Source: Maratus speciosus
Taxonomy: Eukaryota > Arthropoda > Arachnida > Araneae > Salticidae
Direction of reading: 5' to 3'
DNA: 64,000 nucleotides
NCBI GenBank assembly: GCA_963932465.1
Contig: OZ010786.1
Location: forward strand, 274,382,411-274,446,410
Shown: piece after piece, positions 24,753-35,483 of the stretch
How the letters are laid out: each line of letters opens with the position of its first letter
Numbering within the stretch: the first letter of the stretch is position 1
The notes under the pieces: generated by a model
Seen by the model: the letters and a program-made list of their open reading frames with translations, nothing else
What the model was told of the DNA's origin: nothing
The model's database searches: none
Made by a program: the position numbers and the translations under genes

Positions 24753-25539
24753 TAATATAATATTTATACTGCAGTTCTTTTTTTTCTGCTGTACTAAAAA
24801 TGTCTATTAGAAATATTATGGTTTTATCAAAGTTCTTTTAATTGCTTAACCTTATTAGAAATGTTAATTTTAATATTTTATTACTTGAAATTTTTCGATA
24901 AAATTTGAGGAAAAAAATAGAAAAAGAAACTTAAGAGTTGTTTTTTTTTTCCTCCAAGTTTATGACAAATAATAACATAGTGTTTTTGTAAAAAATGCAA
25001 TACAAATTTTTAAGTAAATCATAGCACCTGAAGAAGGATTGCTTTATTACAGAGATGAATTCAGGGAGTAACCTGGAAGAAAAACATTCTCCCTCCTGAG
25101 CATTGAAATACTCCCCCCACCTCCCAGAAGATTTGTTTTTCGTACTTGTATATGGTCTAGAAATGAAATCCTCTTCTTGAACTCCATAATATCTCTTCCC
25201 CTTTCAGGAGCTGTAGAAATTCTTCATGAGGAATAAAAATGTTTTTATTCAATGCTGTTTTATTCTTTCAATCCAAAATGACCCTTATAAATTTATATAG
25301 TGTTTTTTATGCAAAACATTCACAATTTTAGTTGTTGATGCCATTTACTTGCTGTTGTTTTTACTTTTAATAACAATGCATACAAATTATAAAAATAAGA
25401 TAAACTGATGCAGAACATAAATTTGAGACAGATATTGCATCATATATTATGCACAAAAATTGTGTGTGTGTGAAGATGAATTATTTTGGACATCATAATT
25501 TTACAATTGAAAGAAAAACTTTTGTTTTAAATAATGGTA
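24753..25539 (+). other. Intron sequence between Helitron and Penelope-like element
   Basis: No gene or recognised repeat; a short CTCCC-rich patch at 25070-25130. Confidence 0.4.
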
Positions 25540-25619
25540 TAGCTTATATATATCATAATATTAAAATATTTATTTGCTTAAAAGACGTTATAAAAACACA
25601 TTAAAAGTAAATTAAAAAC

Positions 25620-25672
25620 TCTTTATTTACATGTTTCAACTCATTTTCTGAGTCGTCGTCAGAATGTATAAT
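25620..25672 (-). ncRNA. Hammerhead ribozyme core, minus-strand PLE copy
   Basis: On the minus strand: CUGACGA box (25662-25656), 6-bp stem II CGACUC/GAGUUG closed by a 7-base loop, then GAAACAUGUA (25637-25628). In the last block GAA-ACA-UGU-A gives a three-pair loopless stem III and a cleavable A, the short-stem form that is known to act as a dimer in PLEs and satellite DNAs. Stem I pairing is weak. Activity is inferred. Confidence 0.7.
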
Positions 25673-26324
25673 AGAAAATTACAAATGCATAATGAAAAAT
25701 GGAAAAAATCATCGAAAATAAACAAGTAATCAAGTAACACAATATTTTCGCGATTGCTCGTGTTCCCTCTATGTCGTGATCCCTTAATTTATCCAACCAT
25801 TCAACCCATAAATTCGGGATACAAAAAGATAATGTATCGTTACAAACTCCTGAACCTCTTAAATAAATTTCAATGGACTCTCTTATGAATAATTGTAAAT
25901 AAAAATTAGACCTGTAGATGATTTTACTCTTGTTAAAAAGTATGTTAAAGTTCTCTATTTGATTTAGCCGGGATAAAGCAGTATTACCTCTATTGTATTT
26001 TATGTCCGCTATATGTTCTTTACATCTGATATTGAATTTTCGTTGGGTTATACCTATATAATGATTTTTGATTCCTCCCTCCCTAATAAATGGAATCATA
26101 TAAACTCCTGAGAGGTCATCTCTATTAATTGAATCAATTTTAGTATTTAAAAGCATCTTTAATTTCGGAGGCGGCTTCATGATCAAACATAAGCCAAAAT
26201 TTCTTAAATGATTTTTTATATGTTCAAAGAAACCCGGGAAATAATTTGCTACAACCCTTTTCATAGTAACTTCATTAATAGTTTTATTTTTATTTTTAGA
26301 AGTATCAAAGGAGCTCTGAATCAA
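25659..26324 (-). pseudogene. PLE C-terminal fragment with GIY-YIG endonuclease domain
   Basis: A 221-residue open frame, 5'-truncated. After a ~60-residue linker comes 'GVYMIPF' (GIY-equivalent), 'HYIGITQRKFNIRCKEH' (YIG plus the conserved Arg/His helix) and 'YNRGNTALSRL', the usual order in Penelope-type GIY-YIG domains. The tail is hydrophobic. The stop TGA (25661-25659) lies within the CUGACGA box of the ribozyme. The RT domain, which should precede it, is missing, so it is a remnant, though this part is intact. Confidence 0.8.
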
Positions 26325-26337
26325 TTTGTTAATTAAT

Positions 26338-26745
26338 TTAAATACTAAAATTGATCCAATTAATAGAGATGACCTCTCAGGAGTTTATATGATTCCATTT
26401 ATTAGGGAGGGAGGAATCAAAAATCATTATATAGGTATAACCCAACAAAAATTCAATATCAGATGTAAAGAACATATAGCTGACATAAAATACAATAGAG
26501 GTAATACTGCTTTATCCCAGCTAAATTAAATAGAGAACATTAACATACTTTTTAACGAGAGTAAAATCATCTACAGGTCTAATTTTTATCTACAATTATT
26601 CATAAGAGAGTCCATTAAAATTTATTTAAGAGGTTCAGGAGTTTATAACGATACATTATCTTTTCGTATCCCGAATTTATGGTTTGAATGGTTGGATAAA
26701 TTAAGGGATCGCGACATAGAGGGAACACAAGCAATCGCGAAAATA
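26338..26745 (+). pseudogene. Second PLE GIY-YIG copy, disrupted
   Basis: Collinear with the minus copy: 'GVYMIPF', 'HYIGITQQKFNIRCKEH', 'YNRGNTALSQL', then a premature TAA at 26527-26529 where the other copy has CAA (Gln). Homology continues in frame beyond the stop to about 26745. Dead copy. Confidence 0.75.
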
Positions 26746-26804
26746 TAGGGCGCGTTACTTGTTTATTTTCGATGATTTTTTTCATTATGCATTTGTAATT
26801 TTCT

Positions 26805-26857
26805 ATTATATATTCTGACGACGACTCAGAAAATGAGTTGAAACATGTAAATAAAGA
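26805..26857 (+). ncRNA. Hammerhead ribozyme core, plus-strand PLE copy
   Basis: CUGACGA at 26815-26821, stem II identical to that of the other copy, GAAACAUGUA at 26840-26849. The whole core is identical between the arms although the coding parts have diverged. This copy lies on the sense strand of the SIRT7 intron. Confidence 0.7.
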
Positions 26858-27057
26858 GTTTTTAATTTACTTTTAATGTGTTTTTATAACGTCTTTTAAG
26901 CAAATAAATATTTTAATATTATGATATGATTAGAAATGGATGTAATTTTGACTTACTACTTGCACTTATATATATTTAAATAATTCCAAGTTTTATCTGT
27001 TTTTCATTGATGTTGTCCAGTGCTAAATTTATATGCTTATTACTTTTTATCTTTTAG

Positions 27058-27478
27058 AATAAATGATCCAATTTTTAAAATGGCTACATCACTCAGACCT
27101 GATGAATTTTCTACAACCACAAGAATTAGTCTCTCAAGAGAATCTGATGCAAATTATTTTTCAAATAATAAAACTGAAATACCTGATTGTACTGTTAAAA
27201 AGAAGGAAAATGTTTTAAAAGGAGAATCTAATGTAGCTGTGATCAAAAATACTGATGATAATGAAACATTAAATTTAGATTCTGATCTTGATAACAAAAC
27301 AGATGTAATACTTGAAGCAGATGAAAGGACAGATGGTGAATATGAAACTGTTGATAATTTAGACCATTCTATGAGTTCCGTTTCAGGTTGGTATGGAAAA
27401 GGTTGCTCAAGATTTAGGAAAAAGAAAAAAAGTAGTTTATTAAACAAGCGGTTTAAAAAAGACATGGACCCTGCTTAA
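27058..27478 (+). CDS. SIRT7: SIRT7, terminal exon with C-terminal tail
   Basis: Follows the acceptor CTTTTAG. It completes a Lys codon (AA+A), then reads 'INDPIFKMATSLRPDE', matching the SIRT7 'QDPIFSLATPLRAGE' motif, and ends 'GWYGKGCSRFRKKKK' plus a second basic cluster 'NKRFKK' before TAA; vertebrate SIRT7 ends in a related 'GWFGRGCTKRTKRKK' signal used for nuclear/nucleolar localisation. Between these lies an acidic, Asp/Glu-rich low-complexity linker of about 80 residues, longer than in vertebrates. The three exons encode the last 202 residues. An apparent ATG at 27020 is intronic. Confidence 0.93.
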
Positions 27479-29190
27479 AATAACCTGTGATGTTCAGTGA
27501 ATTACTTGGTACCTGAAAAGATGCTGCATTTATGGTTTTTGAGTTTTATAATGGATTAAAGCCAAAATATGTCATTATTAAATGAAATGGAGATTTCTCA
27601 TTAATGTTTTCTGCATATTTTTTTTTTTTTTTTGCACATAATTGAAAACTTCCGATGATTTAATGAAAAAACGGCCTTGCATGTTGTGTAAAAATCATGC
27701 ATATTTAAAAAAAAAAAAAAGTATCTCTTACAATAATCACTTTTATCATATTCTTAATTCTAATAATTATCATTTAATCCTATGACATGTAATTTAAAAT
27801 AAATTAATATTTTGTAGAATAGTAAATAATAAGTTTATGTTTAGTAAGAGAAAGGAATTAAAACTGCAGAAATCTGAATTTTGTTGTTGTATAAACTTTG
27901 TACCCATTTAAAAAAGTTATGTTATTTCTTGGCTGAAAATTCTTGTTCAACTAAAATTCTCTTTCTTAATTTTTAAAATATGATAACTCTGCTATTTTTT
28001 ACCTCAAATTTTCAACATCTTGATGTATAACAGTGAAGATTAGGTACAATATCAGTAAAGTAGATACTGATATAATCAAAGTTAGATAATACATACTATT
28101 TATAAATTTGTTTAACTTGAATAAGAATAAATGTTTTGTAAGATTAATTATTTTTTAATATTTTAGATATCCCAAGAAAATGTTTGTGGAATTTTTAATT
28201 TAAAAAAAAATGTAATACAGTTTTAAAAATATGGTTTTATGTAACATTTGTAAAGAAAATTGTGTGATATTTTACCTGCCTCTTTAATACTTGTTTTATT
28301 CAAAGACTGGCTACTTTATGTTTGTCATTATTTTATTTGAAATATTTTATTTTTGGATTAGACTCAGCTCAAATGAGAGATTTTAATATCATGTTTTGTT
28401 TTTGTTTTTTTAATAAGACATTTGTACAGCATTCAGTTAAATTCTACACTTTTGTGAGCTTCCTGATTCTGATTTATTTGTGTAAAATTAATGAAATTAG
28501 CAGCATATAATTTTGTTTTTTGGGGGGGAAGTCATGCTAATGTATTTTTTTTATGAGGTTTCTTTGTTGCAAATTTAAATTAAATGAAAGTATATTGCCA
28601 GAATCTCCCTGCTACTTCCCTACCCCTCCTTCTCCCTAAAAAAATTCACAACATAATACATGTAAAAAAAAAATTATGGCAATTTTTTCATCAATTTCAT
28701 TGATCAACCATTTATTTTTTTAACACATTTGTGATTATGCACATCATATCGGTAAGATATGGCCATGTATCACTGTTGATAGATGTCTGCACAATCATGT
28801 TAAATAAAACTTTTAACTGGTAATTTGAATTTCAACCACATGCATGAAAAGTATTAATCATATATAAAAACAATTCAAAAAAGTAAAATATTCATGATAA
28901 ATAAAAAGAAAATTAAAAAAATGAGAATGGTGGAAGAATATGTGTGTAACCCTAATGCATCAGTCAATTTTTTCCATATTGCTACAAATATTATAAATTA
29001 GGCCATTTTCTCTTCAAAAGTCATTTCCAATTCATGTTGCTGTGAAAGGGAACAAGGGGAAATGTACATAGCCACTTACTTGAGATAAGTTGAGCTATGA
29101 GCTTCTCATATAAGTGAACAACATGCTAATTATTTTGAAGTCTGCACAAGAGAAGAATTAGGATAATGCAAAAAAAATTGGGATTTGAAA
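27479..29190 (+). other. SIRT7 3' UTR and intergenic spacer
   Basis: No coding signal. A candidate polyadenylation signal AATAAA is at 27798-27803, about 320 bases after the stop; others follow further on. Poly-T/poly-A runs at 27620 and 27707. Nothing recognised from 28.1 to 29.19 kb. Confidence 0.5.
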
Positions 29191-29198
29191 GCAGTAAC

Positions 29199-30873
29199 AT
29201 ACCTGCCAACTGCTACGGAAAAATCGTAGTTGCTATGATTTGGACCTGTAAACTACGATGCTACGAAAATTGGCCTTAAACTACGATTAAAAAAAAAAAA
29301 AAAAAAAATACAAACCTTTTTTGTTTCTAGTTGCAATTTTTATCCTTATCCTGTAATTTTTAGTTAAAAAATATGCTGCGTGCAGCATATTTTTCAAAAG
29401 TAATCCTGTTCCGAAATTTTCTACATTTCAAAGTATTCATTTCCAAAAGTTTTAAAAAATTGGTCATTAGTCCGAAAATTCGAACATTAAAAAATGCTCA
29501 TTTGGGAGGGCAGGGGGGGGGGGGGGGGGATCTGGGCTGGAAAACAAACTTCTTAACATAAAACCCTCTTTATGTATATTAACCACGAGTGAATCGTGTT
29601 TCTGTAAACATTTATACAGGAATTCCTTTTCTTAGAAACAAAGGTGCCATTTTAAAATTTTCTGGAGAGGGTGGGGTAGGTGGTTCTTTGAGAGGCAAGG
29701 TTTGAAATAGTGTGCAAAATCGCACGATTTGCACATGGAAAAGGGAAGTCCTGCATAATGAAAAATGCTGTGCAGTATTTCCCACTGCAAACTTTTCCAC
29801 AGACCTATGATTCTTTTGCAAATATATTTTGAAATTTCTTGGAAGTCCACGAATTTTTTTTCTTTTATGGAATTCCCCAAATTAATTCGCGAATCGATCG
29901 CGGAAAAGAATGAGAATTTCTTCAAATGATTGTGTAAAATTATTGGGTATTTCGTCAAAGATCTCAGAAACAAATAGTGATTATCTTCAATAGGTCGCTG
30001 GATAAAATCGCTAATTTCGTTAAAGAGTTCAGAAAGAAATTGCGAATTTTGTCAAAAGATATCACAAAAAATCACTATTTCAATAAACTATCGACGGAAA
30101 AATATTGCAAATTTTGTCAAAAGGTCGCGGAAACGAGTAGTAAATTTTGTTAGTTGGTCGCGAAAAGATATAAAAAATTTTGCCGATCGGTTGCGAAAAA
30201 CTATCGCGAATTTCGACAAATGAGACTTGATCGTGTAAAAAAAATCAATTTCATCAATTGGTCGCAGAAGAAAACAAATTTTGTCAAAGGATCATGGTAA
30301 AAACATAAATTTTGTCAAAATATCGCTGAGAGAAAACGCGAATTTCGTCAAAAGATCAGTAAGAAAACGCAAATTTTACCGAAAGATCGCGGAAAGAAAA
30401 CACTAATTTCGGCAAAGGATCGTGGTAAAAAATGCAAAATTCGTCAAAGGATCACGGTAAAAAATGTGAATTTCGTCAAAAGTTTATGGTAAAAACTGCG
30501 GATTTCAACAAAGAATAGTGTGAATTACGATTGTGGGGAAAAAGAAATTGAATATCCTGAAATGATTGCGGGAAAGAAATTGCTAATTTTGTCAAAAATT
30601 ACTGCACTGGTCTAAAAAACTGAAACCAGGCTCCTTTTACAAATGTCCAAAAAAAAAAAAAAAAAAACTGCTTCGAAATGAGAAGAAATTTTAAAAATCA
30701 TAAAAATCTTCAGAGGAAAAAATTTACTGTATTGAGTTCAAAGACAAACCTTATTTATTCCTTTTACAAATGTCAAAAGATGGCTGTGGAACCCGAAAAA
30801 CCAACCAACCAACCTCCAGATTAATTTTAATTTTGTGTGCTACGATTTCTCATTTTCAAAGGTTGGCAGGTCT
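29199..30873. mobile_element. hAT-type non-autonomous element with ACCTGCCAAC termini (copy 2), minisatellite-bearing
   Basis: Begins ATACCTGCCAACTGCTACG and ends GGTTGGCAGGTCT, flanked by GCAGTAAC (29191-29198) and GCAGTAGG (30874-30881), 6 of 8 identical. Collinear with the copy at 19481-21964. Most of the interior (29885-30600) is a decayed ~31-bp minisatellite. No transposase; the open frames at 29612-29973 have no domain. Confidence 0.75.
29885..30600 (-). repeat. ~31-bp minisatellite (GACGAAATTCGCG family), minus orientation
   Basis: Degenerate units of the form AATTTCGTCAAAAGATCGCGGAAAAAA. Read on the other strand this is the unit of the array at 31235-32660 and is related to that at 51290-61430. 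Confidence 0.8.
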
Positions 30874-31102
30874 GCAGTAGGGTGAAGCAAAAAATGTTCA
30901 TTTTGGAAGATTTTTATAAAATTTTAAGGCAAAATTATTATTGGGCACAGTTGCTTATAATATTAAGAATGCATATTTGTTAAGATATTAATAATTTCAA
31001 ACTGAGTTTTGAATTATAATTGGTTTTATCTTAAAAGCTGTTTGCAAAGTTGTTGCTCTTTAGAAGAAAACATAAGAATTACTAATGGTATTAAGATTAT
31101 CC

Positions 31103-32794
31103 AGTGATAGAACACCATGGACCTCATTTTGGAGCAGCAAAAAGCTATTTTGGAGCAGCAAAAACGCTCATTTTGGAGCAGAAAATAACTATTTTGGAGC
31201 GCAAAAATGCTCATTTTGGAGCAGCAAAATGTCATTGTGGTATTATTCTTTGACGAAATTCGTGCTTTTTCTGCAATTTTTTGACGAAATTCACGTTTTT
31301 TCCTGCAATTCTTTGACGAAATTAGTTTTTTTCCGCGATTCTTTCACAAAATTCATGTTTTTTTTGCAATCCTTTGACGAAATTTGATTGTTTTTTTTGT
31401 GATCTTTTGACCAAATTTGCATATTGTTCGCAATCTTTTGACAGAATTTGCGTGGTATTTGGACCCTTTGTTGAAATCAGTGTGTTTTTTGCTATCTTTT
31501 GACGAAATTAGCAGGTCTTTCGAAATCTTTTGACGAAATTTGCAGTTTTTCGCAACCTTTTGACAAAATTTGCAGTTTTTTCAGCTCTTTTAACGAAATT
31601 CGCTTTTTTTCACATTCTTTTGACCCCGTTATGTTCGTATTTTGATGAAATTAGCTTTCCTTTGACAAAATTCACGTTTTTTTGGCGATACTTTGACAAA
31701 ATTCTCGTGTTTTTTGCGACCTTATGATAAATTTGCGGGTTTTTTTGCGACATTTTAACAAAAGTAGTGTTTCTTCACAATTTTTTGACCACGTTTTGTT
31801 CGTTTTTTGGCGAAATTACCAATCCTTTGGCAAAATTCACATTTTTTTTTCGTGGTCCTTTTACGAAATTCGCGATCTTTTGACGAAATTTGTGTTTTAT
31901 TAGCAATCTTTTAACGAAATCGCGTTTTTTTCACGATCTTTTGACTGCGTTTTGTTCGCCTTTTGACGAAGTTAGCGCTCATTTGACAAAATTCACGTTT
32001 TTTTCGCAATCCATAGACGAAATTCACGCGTTATTTGCGATCTTTTGACGAAATTCGCGTGTTTTTGCGATCTTTTAGCGAAATTTGAGACCTTTTGATG
32101 AAATTTGTGTTTTTTTCTCTATCTTTTAAATAAAGTAGCGTTTTTTCACCGTGTTTTGACGAAATTAGCAATTCTTTGACAAAAGTCACATTTTTTTCGC
32201 GATCTTTTGACGAAATTCGCGTGTTTTTCGCTATCTTTTGACGAAAATCTCGTGTTTTTCGCGAACTTTTGACCAAATTTGAGACTTTTTGATGAAATTT
32301 GCGGGTTTTTTCCCTATCTTTTAAATAAATTAACGTTTTTTCACGATCTTTTGACCGTGTTTTGTTCGTTTTTTGACGAAATTAGCGATCCTTTGACAAA
32401 AGTCACGGTTTTCTCGCGATCTTTTGACGAAATTTGCGTGTTTTAGCGATCTTTCGACAAAATTCGCGTGCTTTTCGCGATCTTCTGACGAAATTTGCGT
32501 TTTATTCGCGATTTTTTAACGAAATCAAGTTTTTTTTTGCGATCATTTGACCGCGTTTTGTTCGTTTTTTGACGAAATTAGCGATCCTTTGTTAAAATTC
32601 ACGTTTTTTCGGTGATCATTTGAGAAACATCGCGTGTTTTTCATGATCTTTTGGCGAAATTCGGGTGGAAAATGATCGATTTGGCTCAAGATTTATTATC
32701 GAATTGTCGCAGTTGGGCGCAATTTTGTTGGAAAATGATCGTTTTGACGCAGAAATACGCAGAATTATCGATTTGGCGCAGCTGTTCCATCACT
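31103..32794. mobile_element. hAT-type element with AGTGATAGAAC / GTTCCATCACT termini, filled with minisatellite
   Basis: Terminal inverted repeats AGTGATAGAACACC and GCTGTTCCATCACT, with flanks GATTATCC (31095-31102) and GATTATCT (32795-32802), 7 of 8 identical. Inside the left end are five TTTTGGAGCAGCAAAA units (31136-31226); inside the right end a different short repeat (GAAAATGATCG..TTGGCGCA). The rest is minisatellite. No transposase. Confidence 0.75.
31235..32660 (+). repeat. ~31-bp minisatellite array, plus orientation
   Basis: About 45 diverged units of the form CTTTTGACGAAATTCGCGTG followed by TTTTTCGCGAT. Higher-order structure is visible: a variant containing 'GACCGCGTTTTGTTCG' recurs at about 31624, 31787, 31945, 32351 and 32550. 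The open frames here are translations of the repeat. Confidence 0.9.
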
Positions 32795-32802
32795 GATTAT
32801 CT

Positions 32803-33070
32803 ATATTTTAATTGCTTGAATAATAATAATAAAAAAAAGCTTTTGTAGTGAAAACTACTTATGTGAGGCTGGAGAGTGAAATGGTTCATTGAAACAGAAC
32901 TCGCATAAAATTCACCCGCCCATTTTTAAAGTTGAAAGAATGTAAGAAAGCCTCTCTTTTATATTTTCACTTCTGACTAGGGGTCATGTGCAGGTCAGGT
33001 TATACCCAACCCAAACATTCCATTTCAAGTTAACCCAGCTTGACCCCCCCCCCACCACCACCACCACCAC

Positions 33071-33106
<36 letters not shown>

Positions 33107-34832
33107 CTAACCTCCAAAACCTGGCCAGAACCCAACAAAAAAAAATTTCATTGATATGTAACCCAACACGAACATGAAAAAATTGAACACAATTCCAAAA
33201 TTTAAAAAAAATCATATTTTAATGCAATTTGGAAAAGCAGCCTACAATTATATTCCTAGTATCAATTTCAACTTTTAAGTAGAAAAATGAACAGATATAT
33301 ATATATATTCATTAATATTCAAATACATAGTTTTTAATCTGAATAAAAATTGTAGACTTTATTTCAAAAAAATTTAATCAACCTGAACTCATACCTAAGC
33401 AGCTAAAGTCAATCCAACCTATTGTAAAGCAATTGGCAGGAACAATGCTAGACTCTACAAGGGATTAAAAATAAGAGGTCCCCTTATCTAGAGCACATAT
33501 ACCCATGGAAATACTTGCCATGCCAGTTGAAGGGCATGAACAAATATTATTATTAATGATGGAAAATACAAAGTTAAAATGGAAACACAAAAGCAGTGTT
33601 AGGGAGTTAGTTTATTAAATCATCTATGTGCAAGACATAGGGCTATTCTCGAAATGAGGAAAATAGTCTATGCTTAATAACTTACTGAAATGTGTTTAAG
33701 CACATACGTATTGAAATGAATAATTGTTATTAACATTCATTCATTTTAATGTGGCTATTTATTATTTTAATACTGTTTGGTTTGGTGTTAGGCTGCTTTT
33801 ATAAAAAATTTAACTTTAAAATGCAAGATAAAATAGTAAAAGTCTCTAAATATTGTTAAGACGAGTCATTTTAGTTAAACTAAAAACATGACTGTCTAAA
33901 GAAAGTAAATATAGAAGGCAGTGGGTTTATGAGATGAGGCATACTAATATATACAAAGCCTCGTAAGGAATATGGGAAGGATAAAGGTTTAGGAACTGCT
34001 GTTTTATTTGCCTTTATAGGAAAGTTTAAAACATTTTTTTTTATTTCTTGATATCCACTGTCTTTCCTTTACAAATGAAACTGACTTCTTGAATGTGACA
34101 GAAAGTAATAAGTGTGGATTTAAGTGCAAATTTAAAATGTTAATGTGAATAGAGCAGTTTCATATATTAAGCACCCATTCAAAAATACCATTGCATAAGT
34201 GTTTTCACTGCAATATTGTATGCAACCCATAAACAATTTCCACGCTCTGCGATTTGATAGCTCCTAGAGCACTTATATTTTTATAAGTGTGAGAAGTGTT
34301 TATAATATACAGTCAAGGATTGTTCTTAATCAAAATGTTTAAAATTATTAATTTATAATAAAATGTTCTTTTTTATGGGGGAGGTGGGGGGATTGGTTTC
34401 GTTATCATTAGATATATTTATTTCTATTGACATTTATTATTTACAACATAAAGCTATTTCTTAAATACATATAATATTTTCTGGTGCATAAGACCCCCCC
34501 TCCCCCCCTGCCAAATTTAAACACATTTTCACCACAAAAACGTGAAAATAAAAAAATATATATATCTAATTTAAAAGTAAAAATATAATTAATATTTTAA
34601 TAATTAAAATGAAATTATTTATTTAAATTCAATAATAAAATCTCCTGAACATACTTTAGAAATTGATTTTTGATAAAGTTTCAGTGACGCATAAATATCT
34701 AATGAATGGAATTAATCTATGAAAGTAATCATTTTCTAAAATTAAATACTATTCTTCATACATAAGTTATGTTAGTCAATTTAACTAATTAGGTGTATAC
34801 TATTTTTTCATTTTTAAGTAAAGTACTACTAT
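32803..34832. other. Intergenic, microsatellite tract, no gene
   Basis: A compound simple repeat lies at 33043-33104: C-run, then seven or eight CAC/CCA units, then a 33-base A-run; just around it are repeated AACCCAAC phrases. A G-rich/C-rich pair of short runs lies at 34376-34392 and 34493-34509. No coding signal elsewhere. Confidence 0.5.
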
Positions 34833-35483
34833 GTAGTAGACTCCCTTAAATCTGCATAGCTTGGGATCAGAGGTTGTGCAGATTTCTGGTCACTGCTTTG
34901 TTTACATTTTTGAACACTAATTTGAATGTAATAATTGCTTTCGAATTTATAGTGAATGCTTACAGTATAGTAAAATATTAAAATAATTTCATAAAGTAAA
35001 ATAATAAAACTTTTAAAAATGATTAGAATATTAAAAGTAAAGGTCAAGTAAATAATAATGCATAACTAAGTTTGCATCATAATAATGATAATTTTTTCTT
35101 GAATTATTCACTGAAACTCAGCTCATAATAGTGCACTAATAATTTACATTCAAATTGTAAAATAATAAATATTTATTTTATGTTTTGCCATGTTTAATAA
35201 CCAAAAAAGCTTTATTAATACTTAAAGTATTTGGTAAAAAAAATCTTGATTGCCAATGATATCAGCACTATCTTGAATTTTTTTCAGGGGATAAATTTAT
35301 ATTTCTTTCAGGAGAAAGCATGAATTCAGTCATATTAGCCTGAATTACATATTAAAGTGTGTATGAAATGATATAAAAATAAAAAAAATCTTTAATTTTC
35401 CCCTTGCATTTTAACTGAAAGTTTTACTGTTCACGTCTGCAATGATGTACGGATTTTAGGGTTGTGTATTTGAGAATCTACAG
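34833..35483. mobile_element. Possible pogo/Tigger-like MITE
   Basis: Left text GTAGTAGACTCCCTTAAATC followed by GGGATCAGAGG..TGTGCAGATTT resembles Tigger-type termini (CAGT..ACTCNNTTAATCCG...GGGACC). The right end, inverted, reads CTGTAGATTCTCAAATAC. The match is loose and the limits are approximate. Confidence 0.35.

Larger units (their letters stand above)
25540..26925. mobile_element. Penelope-like element (PLE) remnants in head-to-head foldback
   Basis: The arms 25540-26155 (minus orientation) and 26338-26925 (plus orientation) are inverse copies of the 3' part of a Penelope-like retroelement: the GIY-YIG endonuclease, a short tail and a hammerhead-ribozyme core. The minus copy extends further 5' (to about 26324). 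The reverse transcriptase is absent from both. PLEs are known for terminal rearrangements, pseudo-LTRs and hammerhead motifs; the head-to-head form is consistent with that. Confidence 0.8.

Noticed and set aside
27020..27057. SIRT7 tail as a separate gene starting at the ATG at 27020
   Set aside because: The first 13 codons are intronic; a CTTTTAG acceptor at 27057 and phase agreement with 23085 show an exon.
31085..32276. Open frames rich in 'TKFAVF', 'FDEI', 'FRQKIAKN' residues
   Set aside because: They are translations of the ~31-bp minisatellite in several frames on both strands; no domain and no codon signal.
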